A stretch of 41,911 bases of DNA from Candidatus Thalassarchaeum sp. (GTDB lineage: Archaea; Thermoplasmatota; Poseidoniia; Poseidoniales; Thalassarchaeaceae), in the NCBI GenBank assembly GCA_022451235.1, contig JAKUOA010000011.1, positions 1 through 41,911 on the forward strand. Direction: 5' to 3'. Shown here in pieces: positions 1-8,727 of the stretch. The translations under genes and the position numbers were made by a program. How positions within the stretch are numbered: the first letter of the stretch is position 1; each line of letters opens with the position of its first letter. The notes beneath the pieces were generated by a model that had not been told where the DNA came from, searched no databases, and saw only the letters and a list, made by a program, of their open reading frames with translations.

Positions 1-3000
1 GCTGATGACTTCCCTAACCTGCAGGTATGGACTGAGTCCTCAACCTGTACAATTGCAGACTCACCATCCTCGTGGACAGAGAGCAGTCACTGTACAGTAA
101 CTATTGCCTCTGGCCAGAGAGCGGTGATTACTACATCTGGAGACTCATGGTCCGGAAGCGAAGGAGCACTAGTCGTAGATTCGACTTCGTACGCTATTGG
201 TACCACGGTCACTCTGACAACTGCCGGAACCTACGATGTCTATCTAACTGACAGCTATGGTGACGGTGGTCAATCCGCTTCGATTTCGATTCAAGACTTA
301 GGAGTACCTGCTACTAGCCCAGCTGGTACTACTCTAGACAATGATGACGATGGCGACACTATACTCGATGCTAATGAGAACACAGGTTGTTCCCTACTAG
401 CAGATTGTGATGGTGACGGAGACAATGACGACACTGACCAGTTCCCATTGAACTCAGCAGAGTGGGATGACACCGACGGTGACGCCCCTGCTGGTTCTGA
501 TGGTACTGGATATGGTGACAACAGCGATGCTTTCCCAACCGATGCTTGTGCTAACGTAGATACAGATGGCGATGGCTATCCTGACACTATCGTTGATGGA
601 TGTACTACAACACTCACAGAAGATATCGATGACGACGGTGATGGAATACTGGATGATTACGATTCACACCCACTGGATGCAAATGAGAACACTGACACAG
701 ACGGTGATGGAATTGGTAACAATGCCGACACTGATGATGACGGTGATGGATGGGCAGATTCAGATGACTGGTCCGACCTTGATTCAAGCGAATGGCTAGA
801 CACAGACGGAGACAACATCGGTGACAACGCTGATGCTGACGACGATGGTGATGGAACTCCAGACGGTGATGACACTTACCCACGTGACTATGATAACGAC
901 GGATGGGACGATTCATGGGAAGATTCCTGTGGAACAGACTCAACTGATTCAACATCTACACCTGTCGACTCAGACAGTGACAGTGTTGGAGACTCAGGTA
1001 GCGTTGACTCAAGCACAAATGCTCCAACTGGTACAAACCTGTGTGACAGTATAGACACAGACGATGACAACGATGGATACCTGGACGTCAATGATGCGTT
1101 CAGAACTGATCCAGAAGTCTGGCTAGACACAGATGGTGATGGTGAGGCTGACTACATTGATCCTAACTCGACTGAATATGCATACACTACAGCTACACTT
1201 TGTCCAACCATTGGAACTGGATCATACGGTAGCGCTGGAGTATCATGTACATTCACACTACCAGAAGGAACACTAACTATTACACTAGATTCCGATTACT
1301 GGGCAAGTGAGTCTACAGCATACCTAACAGATCCATCTGGAACTGTGAACAATCTAGAGACTACAGCATTCAGTAGCTACACTACTTACACATCCACATG
1401 GACTGATGTTGGTACTTACACTCTGAACCTCTACGACAGCTATGGAGACGGTGGAATGACTGGTACTGGTACATACACATACGTATCAGGAACTCAAGTT
1501 CCAACCACTACAGCATTAGGCGTCGATGTAGATACTGATGATGACGGTGATGGTTACTCTGACTTAGACGAAGGTGATGCTTACGATTCAGGTACAGCAG
1601 CACTTTGTGACGACGGAAGTGCATATGCATCTTCCAGCGATTCGTTGGATGCTTCAAGTACACCTGCGGACATGGACGGCGACTTAATCTGCGACGCACT
1701 TGACTCAGATCGTGACGGTGACAGCTACGCTAACACTGGTGATGACTTCCCTGACGACGTAAACGAGTGGGTTGACACTGATGGAGATGGCACTGGAAAT
1801 AATGCTGACACAGATGACGACGCAGATGGAACACCTGACGTAGACGACGTTTGGAGCCTACTAGCATGTGCCGCTGACGACTCTGATGGAGACGGTTTAG
1901 CAGATACAGTTGACCAATCCGCTTGTGATATCGGTTATACTGGACGAATTAGCTATACCAACGGTGTACAATCCGGCTCGAACAACTATGACGCAATAGG
2001 AACTGCAGATGGTGACTACATTGGTATTACCAACAGCATCTACAATCCTTCACCTGCATACAGTGGTTCGAACTACTACACTGTCGAAGATACAGACGGA
2101 ACATACAACCTGAACTTCGATTATGTGACCGCAGACAGCGTGTCTGTAGCGATTGTTATTGAATCCACAAGCTGGGAAGTAACTGGTATTCAAGATTACA
2201 TCATGGTTGCATTCATTGGAGAATCTGCAACAGTAGTATTGTATGACAGCAGAGTTGACGTCTCGACTGGAGATCTTGATGACTCTGGACTAGAAGACAC
2301 ATGGACCTTAGTTAGTGGAGATATCAGTGCTGCAGGTCTAGGTTACTTGACTGTAGAAATGGTATCTAACTCCGCAGCTGAAGAATTCGGCATAGACGCA
2401 GTATCCTTCACCGATGCTAGTGGAGCCGTTGTTACACAACAGGACTTCGAGAATATGGGTGGAGCACTAGTTGCTAGCTATCCGAACTTCTACGGAGGAG
2501 TTAACACAGCACATCCAAACTACGGAGTAAGTAGCACAGGAGTGCCAAAGTGGATTTGTTCAGATGGTTCTGAGATTGATATTGATCTAATGAACAATGG
2601 AGCAAACGACTGTCTAACAGGAGCAGACGAATCAGCTACCAACTGGTATATCGATACTGACCTCGAAAACACAGCAACAGCTACAGTAAGCTGGGGTGGA
2701 GACGGCGTTCGCTTAGACTCAGACGATGACAATGATGGATACCTAGACTGGATTGACGTATTCCCACTCGATGGAAGTGAATGGGTCGATACCGACAGCG
2801 ATGGCACTGGTAACAATGCTGACTTAGATGATGACAACGATGGAACAATGGATATCGCAGACGCGTTCCCACTTGACTTGGATGCCTGGACCGACACCGA
2901 TGGTGACGGAATGGCAGACTCGGCCCCTCCATTGGAAGCACCAACTGAGTACTTGCTAACAGTGTACGATTCATGGGGTGATGGTGGTCACGCGATCGAT

Positions 3001-5688
3001 GTCACAGATTCAAGTGGTAACAGTCTATGTTCAATTGGTGCATATGATTATTCATCAAGTGCAAGTTGTTCATTCGCTCTACTAAGTGGAACTGCAGATG
3101 TCACAATCGACAGTGACTTCTGGCCTACTGAGGGATCATTGGATATCACTTCACCATCTGGTGTAGTAATACTGTCTGGTTACACATGGACTTCGAGTAC
3201 AGCATTCGTTGCAACGACTCTAACCGAGTTGTCTACAATTGCAACACCTACAGTTACACCTGCAGGAACACTGATTGACGATGATGACGATAACGACGGA
3301 TACGCTGACAGTGTAGACGACTGTCCGACCCAAGGATCTGCCTCATTCCCAGATTGGATTGATTCAGATGGTGACGGACTGTGTGATAACGCTGACACTG
3401 ACGACGATAACGATGGTGTGTTCGATGCTAACGATGTCTTCCCGAACGATGCAAACGAGACACTCGATTGGGACGGTGACGGAATTGGTAACAATGGAGA
3501 TACTGACGACGACAACGATGGAATCGATGATTTGTCTGACGACTTCCCATTCGATTCGTGTGCAAGCACAGACACCGATGGTGACGGAATGCCTGATACA
3601 TTAGTCGCTAACTGTGTTACAACTCTAACCGAAGACATGGATGACGATAACGACCTAGTAGCCGATGTAGACGATGTCTGGCCTCTAGACCAAACCAAGA
3701 GTACTGATACTGATGGTGACGGCCTAGCCAACAACGTACTAGCAATCACCCCTGGTGATTCATACGACTTCGAAAGTGGTGCTGCAACTAATGGACCTAA
3801 CACGAACTGGAGCTACTCACAATGTACTGGATACGGTAACAGAACTCTAGGTCAAGCAGCTACAAGTTGTACACCTACAACAGTTCACAATGACTGGTCT
3901 GTAACAGCAACTGACCCAATCACAGGAAACTACTCCTTGATGTCAGGTCAACTTGCTTCCGGATACTACGGAGAAGTAACTGCTATGGCGACCTTCGTAA
4001 CATCTGGAGGAGACATCACATGGAATTGGAAGGTGTCCTCTGTAGCGAGAACCACTACCACAACATTCCACGAAGGACTGAAGGTTTGGGTTGATGGAGT
4101 GCAGATTGATGCTTCACAATACGGTGGATGTGTCAATGGCGAGTGGTGTGGCGAAGATAGCGGCTACATGACTTGGAGCGTTGGACCAGGAACTCACACA
4201 ATTGAGTTCATGTTCGACTTCGGAACATCCGGTTCAGGTGGATCCAGCACAGCTTGGGTTGATGACATCAGCTTCCCAGATATCTTCGTACCAATTAACG
4301 AGGATACTGATGATGACAACGATGGTGTAATCGACGAAGACGATATCGATTCACTAGACAAGTGTATCTCTACCGATTCTGATGGAGATGGTCTAGTCGA
4401 TGATGTAGCTGCAGATCCAGATTGTGACCCTGCTGACTACGATGTCGATGATGACGATGACAACGACTCATGGTTAGATACCGACGAGTCCGCTTGTGGA
4501 AGTGACCCACTTGACAGTGCTAGCCTGCCAAGCGACTTCGATGGCGATTTGGCTTGTGACGTGGTTGATTCCGACGATGACAACGATGGTACTGATGATG
4601 CAAACGATGCATTCCCATTCGACAACACTGAGGATACCGACACTGATGGCGACGGTACTGGTGATAACGCTGATACAGACGATGACGGAGACGGAATCTC
4701 TGACCTAGAAGATGCGTTCCCATACGATAGCACAGAAGACACCGACACCGATGGTGACGGTACTGGTGACAACACTGACGATGACATCGATAACGATGGA
4801 ACTCTCAACGCTGACGATGCGTTCCCACTGGATAACTCCGAGTGGGTTGACACTGATGGCGATGGTACTGGTAACAACGCAGACACCGACGACGATGGTG
4901 ATGGAATAGTCGACCTTGTCGATCAATTCCCGCTAGACGGAAGCGAATCACTAGACAGTGATGGCGATGGTGTTGGTGACAACACAGACTCTGATGATGA
5001 CGGCGATGGAGTCGACGATGACTCCGATGCGTTCCCACTAGATCCATTCGAAACAGTGGACTCAGACGGTGACGGTCAAGGTGACAACTCAGACGCTGAC
5101 GATGACGGCGATGGCATCAACGATGGTATCGACGACTTCCCAATGGACCCAACAGAATGGGTTGACAGCGACGAAGATGGAATCGGAGACAATACTGATG
5201 ATGACGATGATGATGATGGCGTTGCCGACGGTGACGACGCGTTCCCATTGAACCCACAGGAGTCCGCCGACTACGACGGTGACGGTGTTGGAGACAATGC
5301 TGACACTGACGATGACGCTGACAGTACACCTGACGCGACCGATGCGTTCCCATACGACATCAACGAGTGGACCGACACAGACGGCGATGGTACTGGTGAC
5401 AACGCAGATACCGACGACGATGACGATGGTGTATCGGACGCAGATGAGAATACATGTGGAAGCAACCCACTTCTCAGTTCCAGCATCCCATCTGATGCTG
5501 ACGGAGATGGTGATTGTGACGCGATTGACGATGACTTCGACCCATCCGCCTCTGCGGGTAACGAGACAAAGTCTGGATTTGACAGATTCCAGGATAACCT
5601 ACCTGGATTCACAGCAGTCATCTCCAGCCTAGCTCTCCTCGGAGCAGCAATAGGCGTCGGTCTATCAGGCCGCAGAAAGAACGACTGA
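1..5688 (+). CDS. Giant thrombospondin-type-3-repeat surface protein with PGF-CTERM-like tail (5' truncated)
   Basis: The frame is open from base 1, so the N-terminus and signal peptide lie outside the window; 1895 residues are visible. The GTG at 124 is internal, because the upstream codons encode the same kind of beta-rich sequence. Most of the protein consists of Asp-rich thrombospondin type 3 repeats (DTDGDGxGDNxDxDDDxDG), a known Ca2+-binding fold. Between them are beta-type modules: DSYGDGG/DSWGDGG segments at nt 250-270, 1435-1455 and 2968-2988, and two jelly-roll-like stretches at about nt 1930-2450 and 3755-4290. The C-terminus is a linker, then LPGFTAV, a hydrophobic helix and RRKND, which is the layout of archaeosortase-processed PGF-CTERM proteins. 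It is probably exported, cleaved and lipid-anchored, serving as an adhesin or S-layer-associated protein. The ligand is unknown. Confidence 0.9.
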   Translation, partial: ADDFPNLQVWTESSTCTIADSPSSWTESSHCTVTIASGQRAVITTSGDSWSGSEGALVVDSTSYAIGTTVTLTTAGTYDVYLTDSYGDGGQSASISIQDLGVPATSPAGTTLDNDDDGDTILDANENTGCSLLADCDGDGDNDDTDQFPLNSAEWDDTDGDAPAGSDGTGYGDNSDAFPTDACANVDTDGDGYPDTIVDGCTTTLTEDIDDDGDGILDDYDSHPLDANENTDTDGDGIGNNADTDDDGDGWADSDDWSDLDSSEWLDTDGDNIGDNADADDDGDGTPDGDDTYPRDYDNDGWDDSWEDSCGTDSTDSTSTPVDSDSDSVGDSGSVDSSTNAPTGTNLCDSIDTDDDNDGYLDVNDAFRTDPEVWLDTDGDGEADYIDPNSTEYAYTTATLCPTIGTGSYGSAGVSCTFTLPEGTLTITLDSDYWASESTAYLTDPSGTVNNLETTAFSSYTTYTSTWTDVGTYTLNLYDSYGDGGMTGTGTYTYVSGTQVPTTTALGVDVDTDDDGDGYSDLDEGDAYDSGTAALCDDGSAYASSSDSLDASSTPADMDGDLICDALDSDRDGDSYANTGDDFPDDVNEWVDTDGDGTGNNADTDDDADGTPDVDDVWSLLACAADDSDGDGLADTVDQSACDIGYTGRISYTNGVQSGSNNYDAIGTADGDYIGITNSIYNPSPAYSGSNYYTVEDTDGTYNLNFDYVTADSVSVAIVIESTSWEVTGIQDYIMVAFIGESATVVLYDSRVDVSTGDLDDSGLEDTWTLVSGDISAAGLGYLTVEMVSNSAAEEFGIDAVSFTDASGAVVTQQDFENMGGALVASYPNFYGGVNTAHPNYGVSSTGVPKWICSDGSEIDIDLMNNGANDCLTGADESATNWYIDTDLENTATATVSWGGDGVRLDSDDDNDGYLDWIDVFPLDGSEWVDTDSDGTGNNADLDDDNDGTMDIADAFPLDLDAWTDTDGDGMADSAPPLEAPTEYLLTVYDSWGDGGHAIDVTDSSGNSLCSIGAYDYSSSASCSFALLSGTADVTIDSDFWPTEGSLDITSPSGVVILSGYTWTSSTAFVATTLTELSTIATPTVTPAGTLIDDDDDNDGYADSVDDCPTQGSASFPDWIDSDGDGLCDNADTDDDNDGVFDANDVFPNDANETLDWDGDGIGNNGDTDDDNDGIDDLSDDFPFDSCASTDTDGDGMPDTLVANCVTTLTEDMDDDNDLVADVDDVWPLDQTKSTDTDGDGLANNVLAITPGDSYDFESGAATNGPNTNWSYSQCTGYGNRTLGQAATSCTPTTVHNDWSVTATDPITGNYSLMSGQLASGYYGEVTAMATFVTSGGDITWNWKVSSVARTTTTTFHEGLKVWVDGVQIDASQYGGCVNGEWCGEDSGYMTWSVGPGTHTIEFMFDFGTSGSGGSSTAWVDDISFPDIFVPINEDTDDDNDGVIDEDDIDSLDKCISTDSDGDGLVDDVAADPDCDPADYDVDDDDDNDSWLDTDESACGSDPLDSASLPSDFDGDLACDVVDSDDDNDGTDDANDAFPFDNTEDTDTDGDGTGDNADTDDDGDGISDLEDAFPYDSTEDTDTDGDGTGDNTDDDIDNDGTLNADDAFPLDNSEWVDTDGDGTGNNADTDDDGDGIVDLVDQFPLDGSESLDSDGDGVGDNTDSDDDGDGVDDDSDAFPLDPFETVDSDGDGQGDNSDADDDGDGINDGIDDFPMDPTEWVDSDEDGIGDNTDDDDDDDGVADGDDAFPLNPQESADYDGDGVGDNADTDDDADSTPDATDAFPYDINEWTDTDGDGTGDNADTDDDDDGVSDADENTCGSNPLLSSSIPSDADGDGDCDAIDDDFDPSASAGNETKSGFDRFQDNLPGFTAVISSLALLGAAIGVGLSGRRKND
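4531..5475 (+). repeat. In-frame 105-bp tandem array encoding 35-residue TSP3 repeats
   Basis: Units begin at 4531, 4636, 4741, 4846, 4951, 5056, 5161 and 5266, each exactly 105 bp (35 codons) after the last, with no indels. A ninth unit begins at 5371 and diverges after about 20 codons. The consensus protein unit is DTDGDGTGDNADTDDDGDG followed by a variable link ending in DAFPLD. Codons differ between copies (gat/gac, ggt/gga/ggc), so the copies are diverged at the DNA level while the protein period is kept. Confidence 0.9.
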
Positions 5689-5710
5689 ACTTAGTTCAGC
5701 AAACGCAAAA

Positions 5711-5742
5711 CCCGGGCCGGGGATTTCGATCCTCGGCTCGGG
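5711..5742 (+). terminator. GC-rich 14-bp hairpin with UUCG loop after the giant surface protein
   Basis: Bases 5711-5724 pair with 5729-5742 over 14 positions, two of them G-U wobbles, closing a TTCG loop at 5725-5728. The hairpin starts 22 bases after the stop codon. No long T-run follows (ctcactttcc), so it is not a textbook intrinsic terminator. It may be a transcription terminator or a 3' end that protects a very long mRNA. It is the strongest inverted repeat I saw in the window. Confidence 0.6.
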
Positions 5743-5824
5743 ACCTCACTTTCCTAGTGCGTAAGCCTCGGCTGTGATGGATTACACATAATCATCATAA
5801 GACGAAGCAACCCCCTTTACTCAT

Positions 5825-5830
5825 AGGTGA
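5825..5830 (+). promoter_or_regulatory. Shine-Dalgarno site of aIF5A
   Basis: AGGTGA lies four bases before the ATG at 5835. It fixes the aIF5A start and shows that this genome uses Shine-Dalgarno sites for some genes. Confidence 0.7.
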
Positions 5831-5834
5831 GCAA

Positions 5835-6221
5835 ATGCCCGGAACAACCCGTGTCGAAATTAGGACTCTAAAGGTAGGACGGTATGTCGCTATAGACGAT
5901 AGTGCATACAAAATTCTGAGTATTTCCAAATCAAAGCCAGGTAAACACGGTAGTGCAAAAGCAAGGCTTGAGTTGGAAGATTTGTTTACAAAACAGAAGC
6001 GTTCTCACGTAGGTACGGTTACTGACAATATCCAAGTTCCATTGTTAGAGAAGGGTTCAGCAATCATTACCCACGTACAGGGTAATGAGGTTCATGCTAT
6101 GGACAACAAGACCTACTCGAACCTAATCTTGCCAATGGAAGAAGGTCTCAACTTAGAGCCGGGTGGCGAGCTTCAATGGGTAGAGGCCATGGGTCGCTAC
6201 AAAATCACCCGAGATCACTGA
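5835..6221 (+). CDS. eif5A: Translation initiation factor aIF5A
   Basis: This is the archaeal homologue of eIF5A/EF-P, which binds stalled ribosomes at the E site and helps peptide bond formation at difficult sequences. At 128 residues it has normal archaeal length, with an N-terminal SH3-like domain and a C-terminal OB domain. The modification loop reads SKSKPGKHGSAK, and Lys37 in PGKHG is the expected (deoxy)hypusination site. The start at 5835 is supported by AGGTGA at 5825-5830, four bases upstream. The next gene begins one base after the stop, so the two are probably co-transcribed. No hypusination enzyme is present in the window. Confidence 0.97.
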   Translation: MPGTTRVEIRTLKVGRYVAIDDSAYKILSISKSKPGKHGSAKARLELEDLFTKQKRSHVGTVTDNIQVPLLEKGSAIITHVQGNEVHAMDNKTYSNLILPMEEGLNLEPGGELQWVEAMGRYKITRDH

Positions 6222-6222
6222 T

Positions 6223-7170
6223 ATGAGCGAATCTGGCGCAATTCCCCTGCACGCTTGGTTAATCATGGGTGTTGCATTATTTGCAGTCTCTAGTGCTGGC
6301 GCTGTCTTTGAAATGATTGAAGACGTTGGAGGACTGAGTAAGGCAGCTTGGAGACTTCAAGCCACCTCATTGGTATTATTGCCTGGATTTATGGTGCAAT
6401 ATGTGAGGGCTGAAGAGTCATTGAAATTGCAATGGAAGAACTCTATGCACCTGTTAACTGCATCTGGAATTTTTTTAGCCTTACACTTTGGTACATGGTT
6501 GATGTCATTGGATAGAACTACTCTTACTCATTCTCTATTATTCGTTACAGCCCACCCCCTAGTCATTATCATTGGGCTTTGGTTGCTTCGTAAACCAGCA
6601 ACGAAGATGCAATCGATTGGAGCATTAGTTGGATTTATTGGGGCTGCTGTTGTTGTTGGTGGGGGAGCAAGCGAGACTGGCGTCAGCCTCTACGGTGATT
6701 TCCTAGCCTTTTTGGGAGCGGTTACCGTTGTTGGTTACCTAGCGATCGGTCGAATGGTTAGGGGATGGATGCCTCTTTTCCTCTACGCATTCCCTGTTAC
6801 ATTGGTTTCCGCGATAGCACTCACTGCTTGGGCTATTTTCTCAGAGGGTTTGACATTCAATTTAGACGAAATGACAGGTGCGTTTGGTTGGATCAGCGTA
6901 ACTTGGATACTTTATGTCGGATATCTCGCTTTAGGACCAGGGCTTCTAGGACATACGGGGATAAATGCTGTACTGCGCTGGATTCCTCCATTGACAATTT
7001 CGATGATGTTGATTATGGAGCCTGTAATCGGTTCAATTATCGGATGGATTGTTGGAGTAGATTCGATTCCACAAATTTGGACATTAATTGGAGGAGTATT
7101 GATGGTATCTGGATTAGCTTTAGTCACATTTGACTCTGAATCTGAGGAAGCCTCAGAACCCTCCGTTTGA
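6223..7170 (+). CDS. EamA/DMT-superfamily membrane transporter
   Basis: The protein has 315 residues and roughly ten hydrophobic helices in two similar halves, the layout of EamA (drug/metabolite transporter) proteins. The first half has the typical LHFGTWLMSLDRTTLTHSLL stretch (Trp and Ser/Thr within helix 3-4), followed by a helix and a Gly-rich segment (GFIGAAVVVGGG). The second half ends with a Gly-rich helix (IGGVLMVSGLALV) and an acidic cytoplasmic tail. EamA proteins move varied small metabolites, so the substrate cannot be read from sequence. The gene starts one base after the aIF5A stop. Confidence 0.85.
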   Translation: MSESGAIPLHAWLIMGVALFAVSSAGAVFEMIEDVGGLSKAAWRLQATSLVLLPGFMVQYVRAEESLKLQWKNSMHLLTASGIFLALHFGTWLMSLDRTTLTHSLLFVTAHPLVIIIGLWLLRKPATKMQSIGALVGFIGAAVVVGGGASETGVSLYGDFLAFLGAVTVVGYLAIGRMVRGWMPLFLYAFPVTLVSAIALTAWAIFSEGLTFNLDEMTGAFGWISVTWILYVGYLALGPGLLGHTGINAVLRWIPPLTISMMLIMEPVIGSIIGWIVGVDSIPQIWTLIGGVLMVSGLALVTFDSESEEASEPSV

Positions 7171-7195
7171 TGTAGTCCTTCTACTTGCGAGGTTT

Positions 7196-8128
7196 GTGTC
7201 AAAGCCCTGTCTTCTATTGACTAATGATGATGGTATCGAGGCCAGTGGTTTACATTCCTTAATTCGAGCTTTACACGAGCGTGACTTTCCAATCGTAGTC
7301 ATGGCACCTGCTACTGAACAATCGGCTACAAGCATGAGACTTTCTTTGGGGTCAAATTTGAAATTTGAAGAACGCAAAGATATCGCTGACAATCTATCAA
7401 AACCAGATGGCCCCCCTCTCAGAATGTTTTCCTTAGATGGTACACCTTGTGATTGCGTAATCGTTGCAATCGACGGTGGACTAGAACATTGGGTGCCGGA
7501 CATGAAACCAGCGTTGTGTGTTTCTGGAATAAATCAAGGGCCAAATCTCTCAGTTGATGTAATGCATTCAGGGACAGTTTCCGCTGCACGAGAGTCAGGT
7601 TTGTACGGACTCCCATCCATTGCAACCAGTTTGTCAACATATCAACACTCTGATTTTGCAGATACTGCAAAGGCTACAGTAGAGGTAATTGAGGCGGCAG
7701 TAGCAGTATTGCCTCATGTTGCAGAGAATATGCTACGGCCTGAGGGTTCCTCTCCAGAAATCACGGGAGACGATATTAATCATCGAATCCTTTCTGAATT
7801 CAAGCAAGGCAATTTGATGCTGAATATTAACGCACCAGAATCCTGGACTAATGGTTTCCAAACGGTTTCACTCGGGGTTCGTTGGTATCACAACGCAATC
7901 GGCTTGTCAAACACTGAATCTGCAGGTGTTGCTTACGGTTTCAAGGCCGCACAAATTGAAGATGAGGATATCCCCAATACAGATTGTAATGCTGTAAACA
8001 GTGGTGCTGTTGCAATTACTCCGTTGTCTTGCTGGCCCGTAAATCATCCTCTGGGATTATCTCAAGAATTACTTGAAGAGGCTACTAAACAGGGCAGAAA
8101 AGGACTGCCGATTTGGTTGAGTAATTGA
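7196..8128 (+). CDS. surE: 5'/3'-nucleotidase SurE
   Basis: SurE is a metal-dependent phosphatase acting on nucleoside monophosphates. The N-terminus LLLTNDDGIEASG carries the metal-binding Asp pair. The later motifs APATEQSAT and VSGINQGPN supply the expected Ser and Asn ligands, and HSGTVSAARE follows. I place the start at GTG 7196, because family members begin just before the LLLTNDDG strand. The frame extends upstream to TTG 7130, but that would overlap the transporter gene and add a non-conserved leader. From GTG the protein has 310 residues, longer than the roughly 250-270 usual for the family; the extra length includes a linker around nt 7730-7800. A weak GCGAGG lies just upstream. Confidence 0.93.
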   Translation: MSKPCLLLTNDDGIEASGLHSLIRALHERDFPIVVMAPATEQSATSMRLSLGSNLKFEERKDIADNLSKPDGPPLRMFSLDGTPCDCVIVAIDGGLEHWVPDMKPALCVSGINQGPNLSVDVMHSGTVSAARESGLYGLPSIATSLSTYQHSDFADTAKATVEVIEAAVAVLPHVAENMLRPEGSSPEITGDDINHRILSEFKQGNLMLNINAPESWTNGFQTVSLGVRWYHNAIGLSNTESAGVAYGFKAAQIEDEDIPNTDCNAVNSGAVAITPLSCWPVNHPLGLSQELLEEATKQGRKGLPIWLSN

Positions 8129-8142
8129 TTTATTATCAATTA
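8122..8142. terminator. Inverted repeat spanning both stop codons of convergent surE and trmY
   Basis: TAATTGAT (8122-8129) and ATCAATTA (8135-8142) form an 8-bp stem around TTATT. The stop codons of surE (8126-8128, +) and trmY (8136-8138, -) both lie inside the stem. It could end transcription in both directions, since each side presents an AU-rich hairpin. Confidence 0.45.
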
Positions 8143-8723
8143 TCCAATGTATGTTGAACAATTGTGATACAAGCATGACCTTGCAGCCATTGATTTCCTA
8201 AACTTACTTTTGTTAAGGGCGCAGTCTGTTGATTCTCTGCTTCTGTAAATGACTGATGATCGGAAAGCACAAACCCTAGAGGGCCATTCTTCGATATGGT
8301 TTCCATTCCTTCTCCTTGAGCGTCAAGGACATAAGTCGAGACTCCTTCTTCTTGCCATTCTGCTAGGGTTTCTTGTAACCCCCCTCCAATATCGAAGATA
8401 CCTTGCGTGACTTCATTCCGTAATCCTATAGCTGGAACGGGTCTTTTGAGAATGGCTTTGATTTGGCCGGCGATTGAGCGTTCATCAGGTCTTACACCTG
8501 ACAACGTTTCTCCGTTGAACCAGATTCTCCTATCTGGCCCAGGTCCGCCGCACAGATGCAATGTTATGTCGGTATCACGGCGAATTCCGTGCGAGACGAA
8601 TAGTGCGGCATTTACTGCTCTGACCAATACATCCATTCTCCCCGAACCACCAGCCAAGTCATTCAGATTTAATTTCCCCGAACTCGGTGCTAAGTGACCG
8701 ATTATGGCGAATCGGCGTTGCAA
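8136..8723 (-). CDS. trmY: tRNA (pseudouridine(54)-N1)-methyltransferase TrmY
   Basis: TrmY is an archaeal SPOUT-class methyltransferase that makes N1-methylpseudouridine at tRNA position 54, using SAM. At 195 residues it has family length. Recognisable segments are the N-terminal RRFAIIGH strand, LNDLAGGSGRMDVLVRAVN, the FVSHGIRRDT motif, the FVLSDHQSF segment of the knotted SAM site, and the C-terminal LQGHACITIVQHTLDN. The start is TTG at 8723: no in-frame ATG lies upstream, and the homologous N-terminus begins here. It follows the SRP54 stop by four bases, so the two genes are probably one minus-strand transcript. Confidence 0.93.
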   Translation of the reverse strand: MQRRFAIIGHLAPSSGKLNLNDLAGGSGRMDVLVRAVNAALFVSHGIRRDTDITLHLCGGPGPDRRIWFNGETLSGVRPDERSIAGQIKAILKRPVPAIGLRNEVTQGIFDIGGGLQETLAEWQEEGVSTYVLDAQGEGMETISKNGPLGFVLSDHQSFTEAENQQTAPLTKVSLGNQWLQGHACITIVQHTLDN

Positions 8724-8727
8724 TCAT

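Noticed and set aside
124-126. GTG at 124 as the start of the giant surface protein
   Set aside because: The frame is open from base 1 and the upstream codons encode similar secreted-type sequence; no signal peptide follows the GTG.
3180-3803. Minus-strand 207-residue reading frame inside the surface protein gene
   Set aside because: Ser-rich low-complexity product caused by reading the complement of the Asp/Gly repeat codons. The same holds for the other minus-strand and shifted frames in 291-5621.
4531-5475. CRISPR-like array
   Set aside because: The 105-bp periodicity is in frame, without unique spacers, and is fully explained by protein repeats.
6765-7133. Plus-strand 122-residue frame within the EamA transporter
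   Set aside because: It overlaps a good membrane protein in another frame and has no start signal or family resemblance.
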